Assembly: GCF_000764185.1 (NCBI RefSeq)
Contig: NZ_JQEC01000042.1
Span: 124,001 to 188,000, forward strand
Direction: 5' to 3'
DNA length: 64,000 nt
DNA from: Colwellia psychrerythraea
GTDB lineage: Bacteria > Pseudomonadota > Gammaproteobacteria > Enterobacterales > Alteromonadaceae
Below are positions 18,408 to 27,295 of this stretch, in pieces (the first letter of the stretch is position 1; every line of letters starts with the position of its first letter). The notes under the pieces were generated by a model. That model was not told the origin of the DNA and made no database searches. It worked only from the letters and a program-made list of their open reading frames with translations. A program made the position numbers and the translations under genes.

Positions 18408-20411
18408 TTATTTTACTTTTACTTTTACTTTAATTAGCCTAGCGACCCAACCACCACTTGGCGCAAGTCTAACTTTAACTTTATTAAGGCGAGTTACTGA
18501 CTGTTTATTAATTTGATAATCACTCGCATATTTTTCAGAATTTATGCCATCGGCAAAGCTTTCCATTTGATAATCACCCGAAGATAAAAAAGATAAATCA
18601 ACGGTAAAGTCATGAGCCTTACTATTTCCCATAATACCAACAAACCATTCATCACCTGAACGTCTAGCAGTGATGATATGGTCACTGATCTTAGCCGATA
18701 ATATACGTGTTTCGTCCCAAACGGTCGGTATAACACTAATGAATTGAGTAGACTGATATTCTTTTAAATAATTTGAAGGGCTATCAGCAAGCATTTGTAA
18801 CGGGCTTTCAAAAACAACATACATAGCCACTTGATGAGCTCTAGTAGTTTTGCTCATGGGCCGGTCAAAAACGATATTAAAGTTTTTTGAATGTGCATTA
18901 ATCATAGCCCCTGGCGTATAATCCATAGGCCCTGCTAACATTCGAATAAAGGGTAATGTTAGGTTATGTTCAGCAGTAATGTAGTCCGCCCATTTATTAT
19001 GTTCTAAACCTCTAAGCCCTTCTCTGGTGATCACATTAGGATAAGCACGACGTAGGCCTGCAGGCTTATAAGAGCCATGAAAATCAACCAACAAATGTCT
19101 TTTAGCGGCTTGCTCTGCTACCTTCCAGTAATAATTAACCATTGCCTGATCATCCCGTTGCATAAAATCAACTTTAATGCCGGCAGCCCCCCATTTTTCA
19201 TAGGTATCTAGTGCTCGTTCTAGTTGTTGATCAAGTGTTTCCCAAATAACCCAGAGAATAACGTCAACATTTTTAGACTTACCATAATCGATAATTTCTT
19301 TTACATTAATATCTGGAACCACATCTAAGACATTACCTAAATGGTACCAGCCTTCGTCCATCACAATGTATTCAAGACCATATTGTGCAGCAAAATCAAT
19401 ATAATACTTATAGGTTTGAGTATTAATGCCTGAAGTAAAGTCAACACCATAAATATTATTAGCATTCCACCAATCCCAAGCCACTTTTCCTGGTTTTATC
19501 CAAGAAGGATTTGCTATTTTTAATTCGTCAGCTAATAAATATGATAATTCATTGGTTAACAGTTCCGCATCTGTTTTACCGATAGCAATGACACGCCATG
19601 GAAAGTTTCTTTCAGCTTGATTAGCCGTTATTTCAACTTTTGCTAAATAACTTGCACGTTTTATTATATTTTCATTACGATCAGATTTTTCTTTAAGTTC
19701 ACTTTTTAAAACTTGTTTTGGAAATAAAGCTGATAAGGCTGTTTTATCGCTGCCCTTTAGCCACATACCAGGGTAATCACGTAAACCAGTTTCAGTTATT
19801 ACCACTTTTGTATTGGTTTTATTTGAATGCATTACATCAATTAATAACGGTAAGCTTGCAAATTGTTTAGAAGATATTTCAGATAAAAGCTTAGGTAAAT
19901 ACAATCGTTCGTTGTGAGAAATAAAACTCTTTTCTTCTGGAAACAATACTTGATGATCATTATCAAAATTAAAGAGTGCCAACTCTGAATTCACAACTAA
20001 AGTACCTATTTTTTGCGTACTAAACCGATATGCCATGCCTTGGTCAAAAATACGAAAAGTTACACTTTGTTTATTATCAAATTGTAATGAAATTTCATTA
20101 TAGTGCTCAACAACGTCTTTTGATTTTTGCTGCACATGAGGGTTTAAAATACGATGAACACTGTTACGCTTGACGCTAATGATTTTTTTAGAACTATCGA
20201 CTCCTTCAATAGTTAACTCAGCTTTAGAATCTACAAGCACAGCTTGCCCTGAAACATTTAATGAATAATTTAAGCTATTATTTAAGCTGACAGATAGCTC
20301 CAACTTTCCATCAGGGGAAGTGATAATAAATGTTTGAGCGTAACTTTTAACGATAAAAAAATTACACAATAATAGTGCAAGGCACGCTATATTCTTGAAA
20401 CCAAGGTTCAT
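18408..20411 (-). CDS. Glycoside hydrolase family 97, probable alpha-galactosidase
   Basis: A 667-residue protein with a signal peptide ending KSYAQ, an N-terminal beta-sandwich and a (beta/alpha)8 barrel with WDWWNAN, MDEGWYHLG, GIKVDFMQRDDQ, DFHGSYKPAGLRRAYPN and TREGLRG, all hallmarks of GH97. Asp415 in KVDFM and Glu464 in TREG match the nucleophile and acid/base of the retaining alpha-galactosidase branch (as I recall, Asp415 and Glu470 in a Bacteroides enzyme). Inverting SusB-type alpha-glucosidases lack this Asp. The MelR-like regulator three genes upstream also argues for alpha-galactosides. The protein is periplasmic. It ends in a Lys/Val repeat (KVKVKVK) encoded by repeated six-base units. 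Family is certain; substrate is inferred. Confidence 0.88.
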   Translation of the reverse strand: MNLGFKNIACLALLLCNFFIVKSYAQTFIITSPDGKLELSVSLNNSLNYSLNVSGQAVLVDSKAELTIEGVDSSKKIISVKRNSVHRILNPHVQQKSKDVVEHYNEISLQFDNKQSVTFRIFDQGMAYRFSTQKIGTLVVNSELALFNFDNDHQVLFPEEKSFISHNERLYLPKLLSEISSKQFASLPLLIDVMHSNKTNTKVVITETGLRDYPGMWLKGSDKTALSALFPKQVLKSELKEKSDRNENIIKRASYLAKVEITANQAERNFPWRVIAIGKTDAELLTNELSYLLADELKIANPSWIKPGKVAWDWWNANNIYGVDFTSGINTQTYKYYIDFAAQYGLEYIVMDEGWYHLGNVLDVVPDINVKEIIDYGKSKNVDVILWVIWETLDQQLERALDTYEKWGAAGIKVDFMQRDDQAMVNYYWKVAEQAAKRHLLVDFHGSYKPAGLRRAYPNVITREGLRGLEHNKWADYITAEHNLTLPFIRMLAGPMDYTPGAMINAHSKNFNIVFDRPMSKTTRAHQVAMYVVFESPLQMLADSPSNYLKEYQSTQFISVIPTVWDETRILSAKISDHIITARRSGDEWFVGIMGNSKAHDFTVDLSFLSSGDYQMESFADGINSEKYASDYQINKQSVTRLNKVKVRLAPSGGWVARLIKVKVKVK

Positions 20412-20599
20412 GACTTAATACTCTTAATATAAAGATAGGAGACTGAGAATTAGAGAAGATAAACCCCAAGAGTAAACTTCTCTGTTTATTTAGGCGCGGT
20501 TGATCACTTGAGATTATTTTTGCAGCAAATCATTGGCTATTTATACAAGGCAGAGCCTTTAAAATAGGGTTATTCTACATAAACAGGCGATAACGCCAT

Positions 20600-20632
20600 A
20601 AAATGCCCAACAAACGCTGTCCGGGATTGGGC
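20600..20632 (-). terminator. Putative terminator at the end of the six-hairpin glycosidase gene
   Basis: GCCCAA/TTGGGC stem with a 16-base loop overlapping the stop codon, followed by ATTTT on the minus strand. The loop is long and the T-run short, so it is moderate at best. The GH97 gene follows about 190 bases later. Confidence 0.4.
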
Positions 20633-22659
20633 TAAAAACTAACACTTACAGGAGCCTGCCCATCCCAATTAATCTGTTGAGTTTTACCATCACCATGATT
20701 AACTGTTATTTCAAAGTTAGCGCTTTTACGAGTAACACAAACATTAAAATCATTAGCCAATGCACGGACGTGATTTAAGCACATATGATTCCATTCACTT
20801 GGTAAATATGGCGCCACATTAAAACGATTAAAACCAGTTGGTTCAATTCCAAATAAGCCTTCTATTACCGTACGAGCATATAAAGCACTTTCTGCTGATA
20901 AATGACGTTGATTGCCTTCTGGCCATGCTTCTACAGCATAGGGAACATGCTCACCTAATAGTCTTTTACGTGAGTAATATTTAAAATAACGCATCGCAGT
21001 ATCTGTTTCTTGCGCCGTGAATATACCTCTAAAGGCATATAAAGTTGCTCGATCCCAAAAGGTTTTATTGCCGGCTTCACTATAGATGCCATCAGCGCTC
21101 CAAAGGTGCTCAGATAATAAAGCGTTTAGAGTTGCCTCTTTACGGTCAAAAATACCAAAAGTGAGAGGTAAAGCGATCCAAGCTCGAAGCTTATCGTTAC
21201 CTTGATAATACTGATAAGTATCAAATCCTTGAACATTAGCACCAAAATAGTTTTCAATTGCCGTACGTAATGCTATGGCTCTATTTTGATAGTCTTTAGC
21301 AATATCTTCACGGCCTAATTCATTATTTAAATGATTCGCAGAAATCAAAGCACCGTAAGTCAGCATATTGGTACTTAGATTAAAATCACCTGCTGGAAAA
21401 CGACCTTCAAGTTCATCGCTATCGGAACCAATAACGCCCTCTTTATTCATTTTGCTATAACTAAAGTCAATGCACCAATCGATAAGCGCTAATAACTCAG
21501 TTGCTTGATTTTTATCAGCTATTGCCAAGGCGTAACGACTAGCACCATAAGCTATCATGGCGCAATCACCACGGTCACCCGCGCCATCCCAAATATCATC
21601 ACCTTCAGCAATAATTGAAGATGGAATATGTTTACCTTCATTATTCATAAAGCGAGCAAAATGGCGGAAGCTGTTTATTGCTGATTCATTACCCGTTTTG
21701 TTCCCTAAAAATGGAAAAAATGGATTGATGTATTCCGCCTGATCATTAGCCCAAATAGCAGCGTAGTACCGACCACCACCCGGTGCATGCATTAAGCCAC
21801 CTTTGGTACGAAAGATACTTTCTGCAGAGCGTAACTTAGCAAAATCGAACATTTTATTTAAAATAGGGTCAGGTGTTACTAATTGCAGATTATTTTTAAG
21901 ACTTTTAACATAAACAAGACGCTTTTGAATTTCATCTGCACCATTAAAATCTGCAATTTGACCTTGTTTAGTCGCAATATATTTAACAAAAACATCTATC
22001 GACTCACCTGCTTTTAAACTTATTCCTGCATATTTATCACTTTGGGCAACGATGCTATAAACACCATAAGTTCCTTTCTTAGCAGCTGTTTTCACTTGAT
22101 AATTTAATGCATCAATGGAAATCTCTACTTTGGTCTTACTTGTATTTGCAAAGTGTAGTTGCTCAACCATTACCGCTTCTGTAGTACTAGGAGATAAAGT
22201 GCGCGTAAGCGTGACATCGTTATTTAATAGACTTGTTAATGTGAGTACACCATTAAAACGCACATGTTTTAACTGTTCTTGATTAGTTACTTGCCCATTG
22301 ATTTTTATGTTAGGTGAAACCGAAAGAGGAAAATCATGAATTAAACTGGCGTGGGTATCATTAGGTATAGTTCTTAACATTGGCCAAACAAGTTTACGAT
22401 TTAAAGACAACTCCCCCTGTTTATCGCTACCATAATAGATAATCGCAGATATTTGCTCACCACTCATTTCAATATGGTCTTCATGGCTATCAGTAACTTG
22501 CCACTCTATACCTTGTTCAGTTAGTGCCCAGCGATCAGTCAACGTATTAGCCAAACTATTTATGCTACTTTCTGGGTGATTAGCAACTTCTACTTGTTCA
22601 ATACCACTACAGCCCACGAGACTAGACAACAAAATAAAACTTGAAACAAACTTAAGCAA
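20632..22659 (-). CDS. Six-hairpin glycosidase-like lipoprotein
   Basis: I place the start at a TTG (22659), giving 675 residues, because a strong GGAGG lies eight bases before it and because it yields a clean lipoprotein signal (LKFVSSFILLSSLVGC, lipobox LVGC). The in-frame ATG at 22704 would place that GGAGG inside the gene. The rest has an N-terminal beta-sandwich and an (alpha/alpha)6-barrel-like region with APGGGRYYAAIWANDQAEY, GDDIWDGAGDRGD, FNLSTNMLTYGAL and the late EAWPEGNQRHLSAESALYAR. This architecture is that of six-hairpin glycosidases (GH63/GH78/GH15 clans), with Asp and Glu residues placed for an inverting mechanism. I cannot name the family or substrate. It lies between the MelR-like regulator and GH97, so it probably trims the same alpha-galactoside-rich glycan at the membrane surface. 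Confidence 0.75.
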   Translation of the reverse strand: MLKFVSSFILLSSLVGCSGIEQVEVANHPESSINSLANTLTDRWALTEQGIEWQVTDSHEDHIEMSGEQISAIIYYGSDKQGELSLNRKLVWPMLRTIPNDTHASLIHDFPLSVSPNIKINGQVTNQEQLKHVRFNGVLTLTSLLNNDVTLTRTLSPSTTEAVMVEQLHFANTSKTKVEISIDALNYQVKTAAKKGTYGVYSIVAQSDKYAGISLKAGESIDVFVKYIATKQGQIADFNGADEIQKRLVYVKSLKNNLQLVTPDPILNKMFDFAKLRSAESIFRTKGGLMHAPGGGRYYAAIWANDQAEYINPFFPFLGNKTGNESAINSFRHFARFMNNEGKHIPSSIIAEGDDIWDGAGDRGDCAMIAYGASRYALAIADKNQATELLALIDWCIDFSYSKMNKEGVIGSDSDELEGRFPAGDFNLSTNMLTYGALISANHLNNELGREDIAKDYQNRAIALRTAIENYFGANVQGFDTYQYYQGNDKLRAWIALPLTFGIFDRKEATLNALLSEHLWSADGIYSEAGNKTFWDRATLYAFRGIFTAQETDTAMRYFKYYSRKRLLGEHVPYAVEAWPEGNQRHLSAESALYARTVIEGLFGIEPTGFNRFNVAPYLPSEWNHMCLNHVRALANDFNVCVTRKSANFEITVNHGDGKTQQINWDGQAPVSVSF

Positions 22660-22844
22660 AATAATTGCCTCCAATAATATATTTACACTAAGTGATAAGT
22701 GCATATTTAGTTATATTGGAACAGCTAAGCCAGCAAATAACTTATCGAAATTTAATGAAAACTTCCTGAAAAACACACTATTGATAAAATATGTTTTTGG
22801 TAAAATATTAATTTGAATAAAACAGTTAGTTAAGTTCATTCTGT

Positions 22845-23747
22845 CTATTTTACTTCTGAATTCGTTATCGAATTAAAAGCATTTTGACGAAATTGTAATG
22901 GTGTCATTTTAAATTCGCGCTGAAAAACATCATAAAAACGGCTTATAGAACCAAAGCCGGCTTCCAGAGCAATATTTAATACAGCATTATGAGTATCTAT
23001 TAATAGTGCTTGAGCATGTTGTAGTCTTAATTTATTAATATATTGTTTTATCGAAATTTTCATCACTTGCTTAAAAATTTTCATCGCATAATTAGGATGT
23101 AAACCTGTATGTTTAGCCACATCATCAACAGTGATTTTTTGATCATAATTATCAGCAATATAACGAAGAATTGTATGAATGTAGGGTAAACTAGAAACTA
23201 ACGACTTAGCTTCATATTTTCTGTCAGCACTTGATAAATTAAATGTACTAAAGGGTTCTAATGACATTCTTCGTATACGGTTTCTAATTTCATCAATGAC
23301 TTGTAACATTAAGGGATTTTGTTTTTTTTCTAAGTTTTCTTCCCACATTAAAGTAAGAGGTTGATCGGTTGGATGAAGGCTATCTGCAACGAGTACTTCG
23401 CCATGTAATATATGGTCAATAAAGGCATTTGGAAACTTCCAACTTAAAAACGCTTGTAACGGTATGTAGATGTTGACCATATAACCCTCCCCCTCAGTTG
23501 CCGTCATTTGATGAGGAATAGACGCCCAGAACAGAATCATTCGTCCTTCTGGTACACTGATTTTTTTACCGTTTATCAGGTAATCTGCTGAACAATTAAA
23601 TAAATAATTAATTTCAATATGTCCATGCCAGTGACTACTTTCCATAATTTCTGGTTGGTGTCTTTGAAAACCAAACTTATTTTCATACCCTTGCACTTCT
23701 AAAGGACTACTTTCATCAAAAGTAATTCTATTGACCCAATCAAACAT
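22845..23747 (-). CDS. MelR-like AraC-family transcriptional regulator
   Basis: A 300-residue regulator with an N-terminal cupin-type ligand domain and a C-terminal pair of AraC helix-turn-helix motifs (about 190-290; ITVDDVAKHTGLHPNYAMKIFKQ and IALEAGFGSISRFYDVFQ). It aligns by eye with E. coli MelR, the melibiose-operon activator, over most of its length: MESSHWHGHIEINYLF, YLING, GRMILFWASIPHQ, FLSWKFP, IDHILHGE, YIADNYDQ and NYAMKIFKQVMK all have close MelR counterparts. MelR responds to alpha-galactosides. It therefore probably activates the following six-hairpin and GH97 genes on the same strand. Confidence 0.85.
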   Translation of the reverse strand: MFDWVNRITFDESSPLEVQGYENKFGFQRHQPEIMESSHWHGHIEINYLFNCSADYLINGKKISVPEGRMILFWASIPHQMTATEGEGYMVNIYIPLQAFLSWKFPNAFIDHILHGEVLVADSLHPTDQPLTLMWEENLEKKQNPLMLQVIDEIRNRIRRMSLEPFSTFNLSSADRKYEAKSLVSSLPYIHTILRYIADNYDQKITVDDVAKHTGLHPNYAMKIFKQVMKISIKQYINKLRLQHAQALLIDTHNAVLNIALEAGFGSISRFYDVFQREFKMTPLQFRQNAFNSITNSEVK

Positions 23748-23939
23748 ATCATCACTCCACTACTACTTATTGGGAAAAAATACATGATAAGTGGGAACTA
23801 AACAAATAAATATTACAGAACGGGAATCTATTATGAGTTTTCCGTAACAGGCATTACAGCCCTATTTAAATCGTAGCTTTTGCTAAAAAAATCAATCAAA
23901 TGATCATTACTTAATAATAACAAAGAGCTTTACATGAAA

Positions 23940-24132
23940 TATCTGCATATCGTAAATAACGATGACATTACCTCAAAAAAAACAAACACTTCTGTGCTTT
24001 ACGCATAAGATCACTTTCGAGACAGCCACCGCTGAGTAATCCAAAAACTTGACCGTTACTGTTGAACAACATTTCCCCTCTCGCCTTACGATAGGCAGCT
24101 CCCTTTGTTTCAAAAATAGTTGTTCTAAGCGA
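23940..24132 (-). pseudogene. XdhC/CoxI family remnant
   Basis: The minus-strand frame from 24132 to the stop at 23968 reads SLRTTIFETKGAAYRKARGE, continues through MLFNSNGQVFG and then has LLSGGCLESDLMRKAQKC. This is the N-terminal core of XdhC/CoxI proteins, which help insert the sulfurated molybdenum cofactor into xanthine dehydrogenase-like enzymes. The frame has no start codon upstream (a TAA precedes it) and stops early. After a one-base shift near a T8 run the text continues GNVIVIYDMQ, the next conserved XdhC block. The rest is missing. It is clearly a decayed fragment; no intact molybdenum hydroxylase gene is nearby. Confidence 0.65.
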
Positions 24133-24255
24133 TTAGCCAAAATAATATCCTGCTAATAATAAGCTGAATACTCCACTACTAAATAGTTTTTGTCCTAAAT
24201 GGCTGAAACTCCAATTGTCTTTTCCTTTCACAACGACAGGTTCAAAACTAAGCAT
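24133..24255 (-). pseudogene. Possible C-terminal fragment of a membrane protein
   Basis: A 40-codon frame starting MLSFEPVVVKGKDNW and ending in a hydrophobic helix (LFSSGVFSLLLAGYYFG) shares its frame with the XdhC relic just downstream. It has no ribosome binding site. It could be the tail of a lost transporter or simply chance; I do not recognise the family. Confidence 0.3.
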
Positions 24256-24297
24256 ATTAGCGCCACCATATTTTCAGAACTTAAAAGGAATTTAGAA

Positions 24298-24332
24298 AAC
24301 GACTTGAACTATCATTAGCAGATCAAGTCGTT
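24298..24332. repeat. Perfect 10-bp inverted repeat
   Basis: AACGACTTGA and TCAAGTCGTT flank a 15-base loop. There is no T-run. It may be a hairpin left from a lost gene. Confidence 0.4.
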
Positions 24333-24428
24333 ATTGGAAGTCGTAAATTGAATCACATAAGCCAGATCAAGAGTTAATATTTCCCTGCATTGCTTAGAAC
24401 TAATCGTTATAGCGGGTTAAATTAACAA

Positions 24429-24920
24429 TCAAGTATTTGATGCTTTATTTGTTGAGTAAATATTAAATAATCGCTGTTCCGCTAGGCGATCTAAAGCAAA
24501 GCGTCCACCATTAAAAATCACAACCTGTGCCAATAATACGCCCCATAATACATGTTCTGCATAAGCTGCTGGGGCAATCTCTTCTAAGCTTATTACCGCA
24601 ACAATATTAACAAAAAATAATCCCAAAGCAGAAAAACGACTCGCTAGTCCTGCAATTAATAACAACGGCAAAACAATTTCTGCAGCAGTGCCTAAAAAGG
24701 CGGCCAATTCAAACGGTAAGACCGGCACTTGATATTCATATTCAAATAACATTAACGTGCTGTCCCAATCTCTTAGCTTAGTTAACCCCGAAGAGAAAAA
24801 TGCCCAAGCAACATAGCAACGTGCGGCTAATAACGCGACTGGCTCTAGCAAGCTGATTTTGCTAGCAATATTACGGTATATATAACTGATAGATAAAAAT
24901 AGATTGTTTAGAGTATTCAT
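24429..24920 (-). CDS. DoxX-family membrane protein of the bufferin operon
   Basis: A 163-residue inner-membrane protein with about four helices, including LLAARCYVAWAFFSSGLTKL, LAAFLGTAAEIVLPLLLIAGLASR and VLWGVLLAQVVIFNGGRFALDRL, the DoxX pattern. DoxX proteins are often the last gene in bufferin-type operons (bufD position), where their role is unclear; quinone-linked electron transfer has been proposed for the family. Its start overlaps the end of the bufC-like gene by four bases (ATGA), so the two are translationally coupled. Confidence 0.85.
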   Translation of the reverse strand: MNTLNNLFLSISYIYRNIASKISLLEPVALLAARCYVAWAFFSSGLTKLRDWDSTLMLFEYEYQVPVLPFELAAFLGTAAEIVLPLLLIAGLASRFSALGLFFVNIVAVISLEEIAPAAYAEHVLWGVLLAQVVIFNGGRFALDRLAEQRLFNIYSTNKASNT

Positions 24921-25750
24921 ATTTTTTTCTCTTTAATAATATTAATTAAGTTACGTTCAATAGCGGTAAACAGCCATTGCTCAAATGAAAATTCGTTATC
25001 ATATTTCACCGCATCAAGTGATTGCGCTAGTGATTGTCCAGACAATAAAGAAAGCATAAACGCCCCTTCACTGGCCGATAATGTAGTCACTTGCGGCTGA
25101 AATTCAGGACGATAAACCATCACAACTTGTTCGACAGACACACTTGCCAGTACTTTTTGCGCATCACCCATCGCGACTTTTCGTTGAAGTTCATCACTGT
25201 TATGATGAGCCTGAAATATTTCAGTTAAGGGATAGGCTGTTTTAAATACTTTTACATTCTGATTGAAAGCAATGAAAAGTTGCTCTGGCTCACCCTTACT
25301 AAGCAATTGTAATGTCGATGATGCTAGGGTTTGGTCTCGACCATGTAATGCACAATGCACATACCAGTCTAATGCTGCACAATCAGCAAGGTACGGATAA
25401 TCTGCCCCTACTTCTGTGGTACTTAAAAAGTGAGAAAAATGTTCGCCCCATTGCGTCCAATCGCCTCGGTTAGGTGCAGACACGCGTAAAAATTGATAAA
25501 CAAGACTCTCGCTAATGTCGCTATCAAGCAGTGCAAACACCGTTGGGAAACTAATAGTTAATGCTCGCTGAGCATTAACCAATAAATTTCGTCGATAAAT
25601 ATTAATGCCTTGAGCATTAAAGCCGCATTGTGCTAGAGCTAAAGGTTCATCATTCCAAATCACTTCTAACAACAAGCGTTGTTCATTTTTAACTGATTCA
25701 TTAATGGTTGACTCATTTTTGCCTGTTTCAGTCTTACTTAGCTCATTCAT
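24917..25750 (-). CDS. bufC: DUF2063 (BufC/HvfC-like) partner of the MNIO enzyme
   Basis: A 277-residue cytosolic protein with the DUF2063 signature near its N terminus (YRRNLLVNAQRALTISFP, then TVFALLDSD), followed by a second helical/beta domain. In characterised MNIO systems the BufC/HvfC-type protein binds the precursor peptide leader and delivers it to the iron enzyme. The gene overlaps the bufB-like gene by four bases and doxX by four, so the three are translated together. The residues before about 23 are polar (KTETGKNESTINESVKNE) and unlike the family core. The symbol follows the system, not direct proof. Confidence 0.8.
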   Translation of the reverse strand: MNELSKTETGKNESTINESVKNEQRLLLEVIWNDEPLALAQCGFNAQGINIYRRNLLVNAQRALTISFPTVFALLDSDISESLVYQFLRVSAPNRGDWTQWGEHFSHFLSTTEVGADYPYLADCAALDWYVHCALHGRDQTLASSTLQLLSKGEPEQLFIAFNQNVKVFKTAYPLTEIFQAHHNSDELQRKVAMGDAQKVLASVSVEQVVMVYRPEFQPQVTTLSASEGAFMLSLLSGQSLAQSLDAVKYDNEFSFEQWLFTAIERNLINIIKEKKI

Positions 25751-26625
25751 ATACTTTTCCTCGCTAATGTAGCATGGGCAATATCACGTGCTTTTTTCGC
25801 TTCATCAACCAATACTGACCATTCGGGTAGCTCACTGTCCCATTCAATTAACGTTGGCACAGCGCCAAAACGTATTAACGCTTGTTGATAGCCCAGCCAA
25901 ACATCATCAGAAACAGGGCGTGCATGATCATCAATGGTCATCTCTCCCGTTAAAGGTTCAGTGCAACCCGCTAAGTGAATTTGCGCGACACTCCCCACGG
26001 GTAGTTCATTAATATAATCAGCCACTGATTGATGAATATCACCACCTTCAAAATTCATACTGTTAACGGCAATATTATTAATATCTAATAATACTTTTGC
26101 CCCAGTTCTTTGACAAAGCCGTGCTAAAAAATCAGCTTCACTAAAGTAACTTTCATCAAACTTCACATAGGCAGAAATATTTTCAATGATCAGTTGCCGA
26201 CCTAAAAAATTCTGCACTTTATCCACTTGTGCAGACATTTTAGTTAACGTCTGCAGGGTATGAGCAATCGGTAATAAATCACCACTATGAATAAGTTGTC
26301 CTTGCTGTTGCCCCCAAGTAAAACAGGCATGTTCAGACATCAGAAATGGATTTATTTTTTGGGTGAGCGTTTTTAAGCGTGCCAAATATTGCATCGGAAC
26401 ATTTTGCGTAGAGCCAAGCCCCATCGACGTTGAATGTAAACTAACTGGGTACTTTTCTCTAACTTGAGTAAGCACCGAAAGCGCTGCACCTCCTAGACCG
26501 AAATAATTTTCCGAATGCACTTCAACAAAATCAACCTGCTTAGGCTGGGTTAATATGTCGGAAAAATGTGGGTGTCTTAGGCCAACACCTACCATTATTT
26601 CGCTATTTTTTACCGACATAGTCAT
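25747..26625 (-). CDS. bufB: DUF692 multinuclear non-heme iron enzyme (BufB-like)
   Basis: A 292-residue TIM-barrel enzyme of the DUF692/MNIO family. Metal-ligand motifs are present in the expected order: GLRHPH, VEVHSENYFG, LHSTSMGLGS, MSEHACF, IENISAY, LLDINNIAVN, IHLAG, DDHARPV and LIEWDSELP. MNIO enzymes use two or three iron ions and oxygen to modify cysteines in ribosomally made peptides; in bufferins cysteines become thiooxazole rings. It starts three bases after the precursor stop and overlaps bufC by four bases. The motif set is complete, so activity is likely; the exact modification is inferred from family precedent. Confidence 0.88.
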   Translation of the reverse strand: MTMSVKNSEIMVGVGLRHPHFSDILTQPKQVDFVEVHSENYFGLGGAALSVLTQVREKYPVSLHSTSMGLGSTQNVPMQYLARLKTLTQKINPFLMSEHACFTWGQQQGQLIHSGDLLPIAHTLQTLTKMSAQVDKVQNFLGRQLIIENISAYVKFDESYFSEADFLARLCQRTGAKVLLDINNIAVNSMNFEGGDIHQSVADYINELPVGSVAQIHLAGCTEPLTGEMTIDDHARPVSDDVWLGYQQALIRFGAVPTLIEWDSELPEWSVLVDEAKKARDIAHATLARKSI

Positions 26626-26628
26626 TTT

Positions 26629-26913
26629 CTAAGCACCCTTTGTTGCTTTATAGTGTTTTTTCGCTGCTTTTTTTGATAATCCACCCAGCGTTGAACACGT
26701 GCCTTTAGTTACTAACTTCCACTCACCTTTGTCATTATCAACCTTTGATTGACCCGCACATGAGTGAGTACCGGCTAAATTTGCACAATCGTTTTGAGAC
26801 GCTTTTGCCACGCCATAACATTTTTCTTTCTTACCCGCAGCTTCGGCTGGGGCAATAACCCCAGTAGAAATTACTGCAGCTAATGCTGCGCTTACTAATA
26901 ATTTATTGTTCAT
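26629..26913 (-). CDS. bufA: DUF2282 bufferin-type RiPP precursor (BufA1-like)
   Basis: A 94-residue precursor. I chose the second of two adjacent ATGs (26913) because it sits six bases after AAGGA; the first (26916) is also possible. It begins with a Sec-type signal ([22 protein letters not shown]), then a DUF2282 core with four cysteines at 32, 43, 52 and 73 in [18 protein letters not shown] and KGTC, and a Lys-rich tail. This is the bufferin-1 pattern: the signal peptide serves as leader, cysteines are modified in the cytosol by BufB-BufC, and the product goes to the periplasm, where known bufferins bind copper. The bufB gene follows directly. Confidence 0.88.
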   Translation of the reverse strand: MNNKLLVSAALAAVISTGVIAPAEAAGKKEKCYGVAKASQNDCANLAGTHSCAGQSKVDNDKGEWKLVTKGTCSTLGGLSKKAAKKHYKATKGA

Positions 26914-26943
26914 CATTAATCCTTAAACGTTTAAAATAAGCAG

Positions 26944-27261
26944 CTAAGTCAGCTGCTCTAACCATTGCATTAATTGCTGTGGTGGTAATCCGCCAACACG
27001 TTGCTCAATAATTTCATCATTTTTCACCAACATCAGCGTAGGCACACTGCGTATGCCATAATCTGCTGCAAAAGTGGGCAAGTTATCAACATCAATTTTA
27101 ATGGTGTTAAATCGATCACTCATCAAACCTGATACACCTTCAACAATCGGTGATAGAGACCGACAAGGGCCACACCACGAGGCACTAAAAAATAATAGTG
27201 AAAATTCGTGCTGCGATAGTAACTCGTCAAGTGAGTCAGCTGATGTCAGTTGTTTCATCAT
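26944..27261 (-). CDS. Thioredoxin-like protein of the bufferin operon
   Basis: A 105-residue thioredoxin fold with WCGPC at 29-33, the IDVDNLPTFAADYGIRSVPT stretch and the conserved cis-proline. I start it at 27261 because GAGG lies five bases before that ATG; the longer frame to 27315 would overlap the upstream YHS gene and adds unrelated residues. There is no signal peptide, so it is cytosolic. Between a YHS protein and a cysteine-rich RiPP precursor, it may keep precursor cysteines reduced before modification; this is inference. The gap to the YHS gene is 34 bases and to bufA about 30, consistent with one operon. Confidence 0.85.
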   Translation of the reverse strand: MMKQLTSADSLDELLSQHEFSLLFFSASWCGPCRSLSPIVEGVSGLMSDRFNTIKIDVDNLPTFAADYGIRSVPTLMLVKNDEIIEQRVGGLPPQQLMQWLEQLT

Positions 27262-27295
27262 TAAAACCTCATGCTTGTTATCAAATAACTCAGTA

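Larger units (their letters stand above)
23748..24428. other. 680-base gap with gene relics
   Basis: This stretch between the MelR-like gene and doxX contains an XdhC/CoxI relic, a 40-codon membrane-segment fragment and a perfect inverted repeat, listed separately. I see no intact gene; a 24-codon frame at 23934 on the plus strand is not convincing. Confidence 0.6.

Noticed and set aside
23934..24008. 24-codon plus-strand frame starting MKYLHIVNND
   Set aside because: Too short, no recognisable features, and it overlaps the XdhC relic on the other strand.
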